Assembly: GCA_031404815.1 (NCBI GenBank)
Contig: JANNIH010000045.1
Location: 62,001-126,000 of the forward strand
Length of the DNA stretch: 64,000 nt
Origin: DASYKS01 sp031404815
GTDB lineage: Bacteria > Acidobacteriota > Thermoanaerobaculia > Multivoradales > UBA5704
Direction of reading: 5' to 3'
The translations under genes and the position numbers were made by a program. Below are positions 51,118-59,619 of the stretch, in pieces. The first letter of the stretch is position 1, and each line of letters opens with the position of its first letter. Below the pieces are notes generated by a model. It did not search any database. It had not been told where the DNA came from and saw only the letters and a program-made list of their open reading frames with translations.

Positions 51118-53319
51118 GTGCTGCCGGTGAAATCCGGCGCTCCGGCCTTCCGGCTCGTCCTCGCGCTGGCTTGGCTCTGCGCGTCGCCTCTCGCGGCCGA
51201 GACCTGGTACGAGTCGTACCACAAGGCGGAAGAGGCACTGGCCAAAGAGCGCTGGAGCGAGGCGGTGGGGCATTTGAACGCCGCGCTGGGGGAGAGGCCC
51301 AACTCGGGCGCGAACGTGCGCACCTATGGCATGCGGTTCGTCCAGTACTTCCCGTACCTCAAACTCGGGATCGCCTACTACCATCTCGGGCAGGCCGACG
51401 CCGCGCTCCAGGCGTTCGAGACCGAGGAGCGGCAGGCGGAAATCGGACAATCGGGCGCCGGGTGGGCCGAGTTGCGGGAGTACCGCGGTCGGATCGAGCG
51501 CACGAGAGCGCAGGAGAAAGCCGACCGGGAGCGTCGGGCGCAGGCGGTATTGGTCGAGAATCTGGCCGCGGCGCGCGGGCTGGAGACGCAGGGTCGGCGG
51601 GAGGACGCGCTCGCCGCGCTCTCCAGAGTGCTCGCCGTGGCACCGGACCACCCGGAGGCGCAGGCCGCGCGACGCCGGATCTTGGCTGCGCTCTCCGCCG
51701 AAGCCCGAACCTTGAGGCAGCCGAAGGAAGGTGAGCGGGCGGCCGATCCGCTCGGCGGTCTCGGCAGGACGGCGCAGACCCCAGGCGGGAGGCCGACCGC
51801 GCAGACTCAAGCGCCTAAGATCGCGGAGCCCCAGGCGTCCGAGCCGCGCACCCCCGTTGCCCAGGCGATTGCCGAGGAGAGCGCGGCGCAGGCGGCCGTG
51901 GTACCCCGGTTTCTGGCCGAAGCGGAACAGCACTACGCGGCGGGTTCCTACGAACAGGCTCTGCGCTCGGCAAACCGCGTCCTGGTGCTCGAACCGACCA
52001 ACGACGCCGCACTCCGGCAGATCACGCGGGCGTATGCGCGGTTGAGCGATGCTCTGCTCTCTCCAGACCGCACGCCGCCGGCCATTCTGCTCGACGATGC
52101 GCCATCGGCGGGAGCGGCCGGCCCCGCGGTCGTCACGGTCCGCTCAGCCCGGCTGGTCCTGTCCGGCACGGTCTACGACAGCGCGCCGGTCGAGGTTCGG
52201 TTCTTCGTTGCGGGCCGGCCGGCGGCGGCGCCAACTATTCAGGTGAGAGAGCTTGAGGGGGTCCGAATCACCGCCTTTCGCTGGCAGCAGGTCTTGCCGG
52301 CCGGGGAGAGTGAGATCGAGATCGTCGCCGTCGACGTTTCCGGCAACCGGGCGGCGGTACTCTACCGGGTCGAATACGTGGTGCCGTTCCTTCGCACGCT
52401 CGGGTTCCCGCTCGCGCTCGTCGCCACGTTGGCCGCCGCAGTCGGCGCCTGGCTGCTCTCGCGAATCCGCCGGCGACGGCGGCTGCTGCGCGATCGATTC
52501 AACCCCTATGTCGCGGGTGCGCCGATCCTCGAGCAGGCACGGTTTTTCGGCCGTCAGTCATTGCTCGACTACGTACTGCGGCGGGTCTCGAACAACAGCA
52601 TCATGCTGTACGGGGAGCGGCGGATCGGCAAGACCTCGTTCCAGCACCGGCTCAAGCGGCACCTTGCGGCGCTCGAAGATCCCGTGTATGTCTATCATCC
52701 GGTGTTCATCGACCTGCAGGGCACGCTAGAGGAGAAGTTCTTCGCCACCCTCGCGGCCGAGATCTTCCACGAGCTGTCGCCCAAGCTCGGGGGGATGCAA
52801 CCGCTGTCGCCTCCGGGCGAGGCTTCGTACGGCTATTCCGAGCTGGTCAAAGACCTCCAGCGCGTCCTCAAGGCTTTACAGGACCGGACGAAGAAGAGGG
52901 TCAAGCTCGTGCTGCAGATCGACGAGGTCGATGAGCTGAACCAATACGATCCCCGGGTCAACCAGCGGCTGCGCAGCCTGTTCATGAGGACGTTCGCGGA
53001 CAGCCTGGTCGCGGTGGTCTCAGGGGTCGCGATCAAGAAACAGTGGGAGCGCGAGGGGAGCCCCTGGTACAATTTCTTTCAGGAAATCGAGGTGAAGCCA
53101 CTCGACCCGGACGAGGCGCGGTCGCTCGTCGCGTCACCGCTTCGGGGTGTTTTCACCCTCGACGATGGCGTTGCGGACGAGATTATCCGGCGTACCGGAT
53201 GCAAGCCCTACCTGATCCAGCGGCTCTGTTCCGGGCTGGTCGATCGGATGCACCAGGAGCGGCGGCGGCGGATCACCGAGGCCGACGTCGCGGTCGCCTG
53301 CCAGGCCGAAGGGCTCTGA
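51118..53319 (+). CDS. Periplasmic TPR - membrane helix - AAA ATPase protein
   Basis: A 733-residue envelope-spanning protein. It starts with GTG at 51118 (or GTG 51127). A signal or anchor segment (FRLVLALAWLCASPLAA) is followed by TPR-like repeats (about 25-180 and 275-330), a beta-rich piece (VRSARLVLSGTVYDSAPVEV), a membrane helix (LGFPLALVATLAAAVGAWLL, about 427-446) and a basic stop-transfer stretch. The cytoplasmic C terminus is an ATPase: RFFGRQSLLDYVL, Walker A LYGERRIGKTSF, Walker B LVLQIDEVDEL, a sensor AVVSGVAIKKQW, and RTGCKPYLIQRLC. The next gene encodes a related ATPase fused to a kinase. Role unknown; signal transfer across the envelope is inferred. Confidence 0.8.
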   Translation: MLPVKSGAPAFRLVLALAWLCASPLAAETWYESYHKAEEALAKERWSEAVGHLNAALGERPNSGANVRTYGMRFVQYFPYLKLGIAYYHLGQADAALQAFETEERQAEIGQSGAGWAELREYRGRIERTRAQEKADRERRAQAVLVENLAAARGLETQGRREDALAALSRVLAVAPDHPEAQAARRRILAALSAEARTLRQPKEGERAADPLGGLGRTAQTPGGRPTAQTQAPKIAEPQASEPRTPVAQAIAEESAAQAAVVPRFLAEAEQHYAAGSYEQALRSANRVLVLEPTNDAALRQITRAYARLSDALLSPDRTPPAILLDDAPSAGAAGPAVVTVRSARLVLSGTVYDSAPVEVRFFVAGRPAAAPTIQVRELEGVRITAFRWQQVLPAGESEIEIVAVDVSGNRAAVLYRVEYVVPFLRTLGFPLALVATLAAAVGAWLLSRIRRRRRLLRDRFNPYVAGAPILEQARFFGRQSLLDYVLRRVSNNSIMLYGERRIGKTSFQHRLKRHLAALEDPVYVYHPVFIDLQGTLEEKFFATLAAEIFHELSPKLGGMQPLSPPGEASYGYSELVKDLQRVLKALQDRTKKRVKLVLQIDEVDELNQYDPRVNQRLRSLFMRTFADSLVAVVSGVAIKKQWEREGSPWYNFFQEIEVKPLDPDEARSLVASPLRGVFTLDDGVADEIIRRTGCKPYLIQRLCSGLVDRMHQERRRRITEADVAVACQAEGL

Positions 53320-53330
53320 GGAGCCGACTC

Positions 53331-55265
53331 ATGCCCGTCACCCCCTATGTCGTCGGTCAATGGGTTCGCGCCGAGCGATTCTATGGCCGGGGCGCACTGA
53401 TCCAGGAAATTCTCGAAGGGAACCGCAACTGCCTGTGGATTCTAGGCACGCGCCGGGTCGGCAAGACATCGATTTTAAAGCAGCTCGAGCAGCTGACCGC
53501 CAACGAGCCCTCGCCACGCTATGTTCCGCTGTTCTGGGACTTTCAGGGTTCGCAAGAGGCGGCGGACCTGCACGAGAGCTTCCGCGATGCGCTGCTCGAT
53601 GGGAGCGACCGGCTCGACTCGTTCGGAATCTCGCTCGCCGAGGTGGAGAGCGACGACCTGTTCACTTCGCTCACCCGTCTGCGCCGCGAGCTGCGCGCCC
53701 GCGATCTGACGCTCCTGTTGCTCGGCGACGAGGTCGAAGAGTTGGTCAACGTACGCGATTCGGAGCCGCGATTCCTCTCGCGGTTGGGGCGCGCGCTGCA
53801 ATCGGCCGAGAACCTGCGGACGGTCTTCGCTTCGACGATCCGGCTCTGGAACCTGGCTGCCGAGGAGACCGGCCCCTCGTCGTTTCTCCACGGTTTCACG
53901 CCACCGCTTTTGGTCCGCGGCCTCACCGACGACGAGGCGCGAAGCCTGGTCCGGCAGTCGCAGTTGCCGCCCGGCTCGCGGCCGAAGCTCGACGAGACGA
54001 CGGTCGAGGCGATCCGCGAGCGTTCGAACAATCACCCGTACCTGCTCCAACTGCTCGGCGAGCGCCACCTGGAGTTTCAGGACCTGGAGCGGGCGATCGA
54101 GGAGATCGCCGCCGATCAGATGGTCAGCTTCTTCTTCGGCGCCGACCTCGCGATGCTGACCGAGAGCGAGCGTCGAATCCTCGAGCTCGTCAACGATTCC
54201 GGCCAAGCGACCAGCCGGTCGCTCTTCCTGAAGCTCGCGCTCGAATCGGCGGCGCAATCGGGCGTTCTGCAACGTCTGGAGCACCTCGGGATTCTGAAGC
54301 GTTCAGCCGAAGGGGAGTACTCTCTGGCGAACTACTTCTTTCGTCGATGGTTCGCAGCGCGGCCGAAGGAGCCCCGGGGCGAACCCGCCGGCAGCGGCCA
54401 GGAACGGACGATCCGGACTCCTCGCGCGGCGGCGGTCGGCTCCGAAGGTTCGCCGCAACGGATCGACCACCGCTACGACCTGCTCGCCCACCTCGGGCGA
54501 GGTTCGAGCGGCGAGGTCTACAAGGCGCACGATTCCCTGCTGCGCACGACGATCGCGTTGAAGCTCCTCAAGCGGGATTATTGCTTCGACGAGGAGGCGG
54601 TCGAACGGCTGCGCCGCGAGGTCATCCTGGCGCGCGACCTCTCCCATCCGAACCTCCTCAAGGTCTACCACCTCGGCGAGGACCAGGGGCAAAGCTACAT
54701 CACGATGGAGTACGTCGGCGGCCCGGACTTGGCGAAGCTGCTCTCGGCCGAAGCGCCGCTCGCCCCCGTGCGGGCGGTCGTCCTGGCGGCGAAGCTCGCT
54801 TCAGCCTTGGCGGCACTCCATCGGTGCAACGTCTTGCATCGCGACATCAAACCGAGCAACGTCCTGATCGACGAAGCGGGAGAGCCGCGGATCGCCGACT
54901 TCGGCCTCGCCCGCCTTCAGGGAGAGGCGAACATCACCAGCAGCGGCACCTTCTTGGGGACCCCGTCCTACACCTCGCCGGAGCAGGCGCTGGGTGAAAG
55001 CCTGGACTCGCGTTCGGACCTCTACGCCCTCGGGATCGTGATCTTCGAAATGGTCACCGGGCGTCTCCCGTTCATCGCCGAGTCGGTGCGCGAACTCCTC
55101 TTCCTGCACCTTCGGGCGGCACCCCCGGACCCGTGCACACTGGTGCCGGAGATCCCGCGACCGCTCGCCGATTTGATCCTGCGCTGCCTGGCCAAGGAGC
55201 GCTCCCAACGCGTGCAGAGCGCCGGGGAGCTTCACGAAGCACTCGACGCGCTGGGCCGAGCTTGA
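53331..55265 (+). CDS. AAA ATPase - Ser/Thr protein kinase fusion
   Basis: A 644-residue cytoplasmic protein. The N-terminal ATPase (about 1-350) has RFYGRGALIQEIL, Walker A LGTRRVGKTSILKQL, Walker B LLLLGDEVEELV, and the same NHPYLLQLLGERH motif seen in its neighbour. The Hanks-type kinase (about 380-640) has LGRGSSGEVYKA, the Lys in IALKLLKRDY, HRDIKPSN (Asp505), DFGLAR (Asp523), GTPSYTSPEQ and DLYALGIVIFEM. All catalytic residues are present. No PASTA or transmembrane segment follows. GAGGAG lies eight bases before ATG 53331, 11 bases after the upstream stop. The pairing suggests that ATPase-ATPase contact with the membrane protein controls the kinase. Confidence 0.9.
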   Translation: MPVTPYVVGQWVRAERFYGRGALIQEILEGNRNCLWILGTRRVGKTSILKQLEQLTANEPSPRYVPLFWDFQGSQEAADLHESFRDALLDGSDRLDSFGISLAEVESDDLFTSLTRLRRELRARDLTLLLLGDEVEELVNVRDSEPRFLSRLGRALQSAENLRTVFASTIRLWNLAAEETGPSSFLHGFTPPLLVRGLTDDEARSLVRQSQLPPGSRPKLDETTVEAIRERSNNHPYLLQLLGERHLEFQDLERAIEEIAADQMVSFFFGADLAMLTESERRILELVNDSGQATSRSLFLKLALESAAQSGVLQRLEHLGILKRSAEGEYSLANYFFRRWFAARPKEPRGEPAGSGQERTIRTPRAAAVGSEGSPQRIDHRYDLLAHLGRGSSGEVYKAHDSLLRTTIALKLLKRDYCFDEEAVERLRREVILARDLSHPNLLKVYHLGEDQGQSYITMEYVGGPDLAKLLSAEAPLAPVRAVVLAAKLASALAALHRCNVLHRDIKPSNVLIDEAGEPRIADFGLARLQGEANITSSGTFLGTPSYTSPEQALGESLDSRSDLYALGIVIFEMVTGRLPFIAESVRELLFLHLRAAPPDPCTLVPEIPRPLADLILRCLAKERSQRVQSAGELHEALDALGRA

Positions 55266-55272
55266 GGTCGGC

Positions 55273-55298
55273 GGGGCGACGGTGTCCGTCGCCCCTTT
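55273..55298 (+). terminator. Strong terminator after the kinase gene
   Basis: GGGGCGACGG-TGT-CCGTCGCCCC followed by TTT: a perfect 10-bp stem with a 3-base loop, eight bases after the kinase stop. It lies between convergent genes. Confidence 0.85.
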
Positions 55299-55321
55299 CG
55301 ACAACTCGCGGTCGTTTCGCT

Positions 55322-56203
55322 TTAACCCGCCCAGGGGAGGGTCATCAGGTAGACCGAGGCCCCTAGAAAGATCAGGCAGCCGGAGGCGAAAAAGCCCCAG
55401 CGGATCTTGGTCTTGAACACGAGCCCGAGGCCCGCGAAGAACAGGCCGACGGTGTAGATGACTCCCGCGAGGTCGAACTTGTCGCCGATGTCGTTTGCCT
55501 TGCGACCCTCTTCGAACTTCGCGTCGGCTTGCTCGAACATCTTTTCGCCCGCCACCAAGGCCTGGTCGATGTATTCGTCGTCGAGCTCCTGGGTGAGCGA
55601 GGCGAACAGCGTCTCGTCGGGAATGTCGCGCTCTAGAGCGGTGACCGCGGCGGTCTCCGGATCGGCGTCTTCATCCGCTGCGGCCTCGGGGGTTTCGGCG
55701 GTTTCGTCGGCAGCTTCATCAGCGGCAGGGGCTTCCGCATCCGCCGGAGCGGCCGCTTCGGTCTTTGCTGCTTCCGGAGCGGCGGGTTCCGCGGCGCCCT
55801 CTTCCGCTTCCTCTTCGTCTTCGACGTAGAAGCCGATCGGCAGGCCCATCGCCTTGTAGCCCAGCTCGGTCATCTGGTTGCTGTACTGGTAGCTCGCCAT
55901 GTCGAGGTGGCGTTCGCGATCCTGGCCGTCCCGCGCGTCGCGCGCCTCCAGGATGTGTTCTTTGGCCGCGGCCACGGCGGCGTAATCGGCGTTCACCATG
56001 ACCGTGTCCTCGTTGTACTGCTTGGCGGCCTTGGTGGTGAGCGAGTTCGAGGAGCTGAAAGCGTCCAGCTGCTTGCCGCCCCACTGGCCGCTTTGTAAGC
56101 TCGCGAGCGCGGCGCCCACCGCGGCGAGGCCGAGCAGAATCGCTGTCGCGAGCTCAAAGAGGTCGAAAGGCTTGTCGTCGTTCTGCGGGTCGGTAGAACT
56201 CAT
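55322..56203 (-). CDS. DUF4337-like membrane protein
   Basis: A 293-residue inner-membrane protein. A first helix (FELATAILLGLAAVGAALAS) follows a short acidic N terminus, then WGGKQLDAFSSSN and a soluble helical part (TKAAKQYNEDTVMVNADYAA). A long Ala/Glu/Pro-rich linker (about 125-185) is of low complexity. Two helices (LAGVIYTVGLFFAGLGLVF and WGFFASGCLIFLGASVYLM) end the protein. The organisation resembles DUF4337 proteins, whose role is unknown. It ends convergent to the kinase gene. Confidence 0.65.
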   Translation of the reverse strand: MSSTDPQNDDKPFDLFELATAILLGLAAVGAALASLQSGQWGGKQLDAFSSSNSLTTKAAKQYNEDTVMVNADYAAVAAAKEHILEARDARDGQDRERHLDMASYQYSNQMTELGYKAMGLPIGFYVEDEEEAEEGAAEPAAPEAAKTEAAAPADAEAPAADEAADETAETPEAAADEDADPETAAVTALERDIPDETLFASLTQELDDEYIDQALVAGEKMFEQADAKFEEGRKANDIGDKFDLAGVIYTVGLFFAGLGLVFKTKIRWGFFASGCLIFLGASVYLMTLPWAG

Positions 56204-56323
56204 CCAGCGAATCCTCCAGATTCAGTGCGCACAAGGGGTCCTAAAGCGAGGTGGAATGCGGGGGCATTCTACCAGGCCTCCATGCGGCCTGAACCGGGAA
56301 ATTCGGCGCAACCGACCTCGAGG

Positions 56324-56782
56324 TCAATCGGCAAGTTTGGTCTCGGAGGGCTCGGCCGGCTCACTTGAAGCCTTTGGTTTGACGTCTTTAGGAGCGAAGA
56401 ACAGGCCGTAGAGGAACAACGCGATGCCGAGGAACATGGGCAAGGCTCCGATGCCCACGAGGTGATCATCGAGGTTGCCGAGCGCGATCATCAGCCCGAT
56501 GCCGAGCGCGAACAGGATCAGGCCGGCCAATCGTGCCCCTTCCCGGCGGCCGAGCCACTGGTTGCGTCGCTCGTTGTCGAGCAGCTCGAGCAGCTTGCTT
56601 TCGGGCACGTACCCTTTCTCGATCGCTTTCCGGCCCAGCTCGTAGCGGTAGTACGCTTCGCGCTCGCGACGCCGCTGGTGGGTGATCATCCAGAAGGTCA
56701 CGAAGACGAAGCCGCCGATCAGGACGACGATCGGGATCATCAGGGTCATAATTTCGCTGAGGCTGTTGAGCAGAATTTGCAT
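56324..56782 (-). CDS. Small membrane protein (DUF6249-like)
   Basis: A 152-residue protein. AAAGGA lies nine bases before ATG 56782. The first helix (IMTLMIPIVVLIGGFVFVTF) precedes a basic stretch (ITHQRRREREAYYRYELGRK) and AIEKGYVPESKLLELL; two more helices (LAGLILFALGIGLMIAL and GALPMFLGIALFLYGLFF) and a charged tail follow. This order resembles DUF6249 proteins that often sit next to ECF sigma factors. The sigma factor gene is divergent, 98 bases away, so the two may share control. Confidence 0.7.
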   Translation of the reverse strand: MQILLNSLSEIMTLMIPIVVLIGGFVFVTFWMITHQRRREREAYYRYELGRKAIEKGYVPESKLLELLDNERRNQWLGRREGARLAGLILFALGIGLMIALGNLDDHLVGIGALPMFLGIALFLYGLFFAPKDVKPKASSEPAEPSETKLAD

Positions 56783-56848
56783 GGGCAGGTCCTTTCGGGT
56801 TCGGGACGAAGTCTGGTGTCGTGGAGTGAGACGCGTCGGGCCAAATTT

Positions 56849-56889
56849 CGGTTGCATCCGAACGGAGCGCATCGACGGCCATGCAACCG
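56849..56889 (+). promoter_or_regulatory. Inverted repeat that includes the sigma factor start codon
   Basis: CGGTTGCAT (56849-56857) is the exact complement of ATGCAACCG (56881-56889); the ATG of the right arm is the annotated start of the sigma factor. In mRNA the 9-bp stem would cover the start codon with a 23-base loop. It may instead be a divided DNA operator between the divergent genes. Confidence 0.45.
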
Positions 56890-57513
56890 GAACCCCCTAC
56901 GCCGCGTCTAACCGGCCAGATGAACGGGATCGAGGAAGAATCGAGGGAGGATGCCGACGCGAGCGACGTGGCGCGGGTGCTATCCGGCGACCGGGAAGGG
57001 TTCGCCGGGATCGTCCGCCGTTGGCAGGGTCCGCTCTACCAGCTCGCCTATCGCTATAGCGGTGAGGCCGGGGCGGCCGAAGAGATGGTTCAGGACGCGT
57101 TCTTGAAGGTGTACCGGGCGCTCGGTGCCTGGCGGGGCGACGCGGCGTTTTCAACCTGGCTGTTCGCGATCGCCACCAACAACTACCGCTCCTGGTTGCG
57201 CCGGGTCCGGCCGCCGAGCCTGCCGCTCGAAGCGGCCGAAGGGCACTCGATCGCCGCCTCGGCCGACCCGGCGGAGCGCGCGGAGCGAGAGCGCTGGGTG
57301 CGCCGCGCGGTCGATGACCTTCCCGCGCACTATCGCGATGCCGTGCATCTGTTCTACTTTCACGACATGGATCTCGCGGCAACGGCGGCAACTCTCGGCA
57401 TTCCCCAAGGGACGCTCAAGTCGCAGCTCCACCGCGCCCGCCACCAGCTCGAACGTCGGCTCGCCCCCCTGCTCGGGGCGACCGGCGCCAAGGAGAGGGT
57501 ATGTCCGACCTGA
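56881..57513 (+). CDS. ECF RNA polymerase sigma factor
   Basis: A 210-residue ECF sigma factor. Region 2 (about 35-105) has GDREGFAGIVRRW, LYQLAYRYSGEAGAAEEMVQ and DAFLKVYRALGAWRGDAAF with TWLFAIATNNYRSWLRR; region 4 (about 145-200) has LPAHYRDAVHLFYFHDMDLA and LGIPQGTLKSQLHRARHQL. The start ATG lies in a 9-bp inverted repeat and has only a distant GGAG; ATG 56920 is an alternative. The next gene overlaps by 13 bases and could encode its anti-sigma partner. Confidence 0.92.
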   Translation: MQPEPPTPRLTGQMNGIEEESREDADASDVARVLSGDREGFAGIVRRWQGPLYQLAYRYSGEAGAAEEMVQDAFLKVYRALGAWRGDAAFSTWLFAIATNNYRSWLRRVRPPSLPLEAAEGHSIAASADPAERAERERWVRRAVDDLPAHYRDAVHLFYFHDMDLAATAATLGIPQGTLKSQLHRARHQLERRLAPLLGATGAKERVCPT

Positions 57514-57935
57514 TGACGATCGATCCGCAGGCCGGTGCGAAGAGCGAACGCACCGAGCTCGACGGCTGGCTGCTCGCGCTCCGCGCCCCGGGTCCCGCAC
57601 CCGATCTTTCCGCCGCGGTGATGGCTGCGGTGCGCGAGGAGGCGGAGGCTTCTGTTCCGGTTGCGCCAGTTCGGCCGCGGGCCGATGTGACGGTGGCGGG
57701 TGGGCCGCCTCCGCTGCTCACCTTCGGCGCGCTCTGGCGCCCTGCGCTGGCCATCGCCGGAGCGTTCGCCGCCGCCGCGCTCGCGCTCGCACTCTGGGGC
57801 GATACGGCGGGAGGGGAGCGGCTGCTGCCGGTTCTGCTCGGAGCGGTCGAGAACCCTGCGTTCGGTTGGGTCGTGGGTACGCTGCTCGCCTGCGCCGCGG
57901 GGATCGCTATCCCAATGGCCTGGATGGAGGCGTAG
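57501..57935 (+). CDS. Small membrane protein, possible anti-sigma factor
   Basis: A 144-residue protein overlapping the sigma gene by 13 bases. The N terminus (about 1-70) is cytoplasmic and helical (ELDGWLLALRAPGPAPDLSA and VMAAVREEAEA); two helices follow (ALAIAGAFAAAALALALW and WVVGTLLACAAGIAIPMAW). Position and layout fit an anti-sigma factor, but no HxxxCxxC zinc motif is present, so the function is inferred from context alone. Confidence 0.6.
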   Translation: MSDLMTIDPQAGAKSERTELDGWLLALRAPGPAPDLSAAVMAAVREEAEASVPVAPVRPRADVTVAGGPPPLLTFGALWRPALAIAGAFAAAALALALWGDTAGGERLLPVLLGAVENPAFGWVVGTLLACAAGIAIPMAWMEA

Positions 57936-57939
57936 GACC

Positions 57940-58920
57940 GTGGAGAAACCCGCGCTCGGCGGCATCCATCACGTCACGGCGATCGCGGGCGACGCCCGGT
58001 CGAACGTCGAGTTCTACGTGGGCCTGCTCGGCCTGCGGCTGGTCAAGCGGACGGTGAACTTCGACGATCCGGGTACCTACCATCTCTACTATGGCGACGA
58101 GGTGGGGAACCCGGGAAGCATCCTCACCTTCTTCCCCTGGGCTCATGCGGTGCGCGGCGGTCGCGGTGTCGGCGAAACCATAGCGACGGCGTTTTCGGTG
58201 CCCGAAGGGGCGCTCGGATTCTGGCGCGATCGGCTCGCGGGCCGCGGAGTCGCGTTCGAGGAGCCGAACGATCGGCTCTTTCGCGAGAGCGTGCTCACCC
58301 TCTTGGATCCTGATGGCATGAAGTTGGAGCTGGTCGCCCACCCAGGGGCGGAGGATCGCGCGCCTTGGGCAGGGAGCGGAATCCCGGAGCGCGCCGCGAT
58401 CCGCGGTTTTCATTCGGTGACCTTGTCCGAACGGGCGCTTGGGCCGACTGTCGAACTGCTCGTGGGGACCATGGGTTTCCGGCCGGTGGTGTCCGGCGGC
58501 GGGCGGTCGCGTTTCGCGGTCGGCCCCGGCGGGGCGGGGGCCGAGATCGACCTGATCGAAGATCCGGCCGGCGACCGGGGGCGAAGCGGCAGAGGCACGG
58601 TGCACCACGTCGCGTTTCGGGTCGAGGACGCCGCCGCGCAAGAGGCGTGGCTCGCCGATCTCGCAGCCCATGGCCTACACGTCACGCCGATCCAGGACCG
58701 GCAGTACTTCCACTCGATCTACTACCGCGAGCCGGGGGGCGTTCTCTTCGAGCTGGCTACCGATCCGCCCGGGTTCACCTTCGACGAACCGGTGGCGACG
58801 CTCGGAACCGGGCTCATGCTCCCTCCCTGGCTCGAAGCGGCGCGCCCGCGGATCGTGGCGAGCTTGCCCAGGCTCCAGGTGCCCTCCGCCGAGTCCACCC
58901 CCACAGAAGGTGCGGCGTGA
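57940..58920 (+). CDS. VOC-family ring-cleaving dioxygenase (MhqO-like)
   Basis: A 326-residue protein with two glyoxalase/VOC modules. It starts with GTG 57940: VEKPALGGIHHVTAIAGDAR, FYVGLLGLRLVKRTVNFDDP, and HLYYGDEVGNPGSILTFFPW form the first module, and GTVHHVAFRVED and YREPGGVLFELATDPPGF the second. His9-His10, His residues in the second half and Glu before LATD are metal ligands. This is the hydroquinone-dioxygenase family, including MhqO of Bacillus. The next gene is a MhqD-type hydrolase, as in the mhqNOD operon, so quinone detoxification is plausible. It begins 5 bases after the anti-sigma-like gene. Confidence 0.87.
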   Translation: MEKPALGGIHHVTAIAGDARSNVEFYVGLLGLRLVKRTVNFDDPGTYHLYYGDEVGNPGSILTFFPWAHAVRGGRGVGETIATAFSVPEGALGFWRDRLAGRGVAFEEPNDRLFRESVLTLLDPDGMKLELVAHPGAEDRAPWAGSGIPERAAIRGFHSVTLSERALGPTVELLVGTMGFRPVVSGGGRSRFAVGPGGAGAEIDLIEDPAGDRGRSGRGTVHHVAFRVEDAAAQEAWLADLAAHGLHVTPIQDRQYFHSIYYREPGGVLFELATDPPGFTFDEPVATLGTGLMLPPWLEAARPRIVASLPRLQVPSAESTPTEGAA

Positions 58921-59573
58921 ACGATCCCACTGATCCGCTCGATCCTCATCGCGGCCAACGGGTGGTCGCGGCGGGGGAGCCGCTCTCCTCGGCGCGCGCC
59001 GCGGTGATCCTGATGCACGGTCGCGGCGCCTCGGCGGAGAACATCCTGAACCTGGTCCCCGGCCTTCTGGTGCCGGGGGTGGCCTATCTCGCGCCGCAGG
59101 CGTATGCCTCGACCTGGTATCCGCTGACCTTCCTTTCGCCGTTGCCCGCCAACGAGCCCGGCCTTACCTCGGCGCTCCGGGTGATCGATTCTCTGGTCGG
59201 ACGAATCGAAGCGGTCGGGATTCCGCCGGAGCGGACGCTCCTGCTCGGCTTCTCCCAAGGGGCGTGCCTCGCGACCGAATCCGCCGCGCGCACCCCGCGC
59301 AACTACGGCGCCGTGATCGGATTCACCGGCGCCCTGCTCGGGCCGCCCGGAACGCCCCGCGACTACCCGGGATCGCTCGCCGGAGTGCCGGTCTTTCTCG
59401 GCGCCGGCGACCCCGACCCGCACGTCCCCTGGTGGCGGGTCGAAGAGACCGCCGAGGTGCTCGGGCGGATGGGGGCAAAAATCGATCTGCGCCGCTATCC
59501 CGGCATGCCGCACACGGTGAACGACGAACAGCTGGCTGTGGCGCGGGCGCTATTGGAGTCTGTGCTGAGGTAG
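58917..59573 (+). CDS. Phospholipase/carboxylesterase family hydrolase (MhqD-like)
   Basis: A 218-residue alpha/beta hydrolase. The GTG start overlaps the dioxygenase stop by four bases. VILMHGRGASAENIL gives the oxyanion region, LLLGFSQGACLATE the nucleophile Ser, GAGDPDPHVPWWRVE the Asp and MPHTVNDEQ the His. This is the YodD/MhqD-type carboxylesterase family found next to MhqO dioxygenases. A role in processing ring-opened or thiol-conjugated quinones is inferred from the pair. Confidence 0.87.
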   Translation: MNDPTDPLDPHRGQRVVAAGEPLSSARAAVILMHGRGASAENILNLVPGLLVPGVAYLAPQAYASTWYPLTFLSPLPANEPGLTSALRVIDSLVGRIEAVGIPPERTLLLGFSQGACLATESAARTPRNYGAVIGFTGALLGPPGTPRDYPGSLAGVPVFLGAGDPDPHVPWWRVEETAEVLGRMGAKIDLRRYPGMPHTVNDEQLAVARALLESVLR

Positions 59574-59619
59574 AGCTGCCAAAGCGGGGCGCGGCGGCCG
59601 GTGTTACCATACCCTCCCG

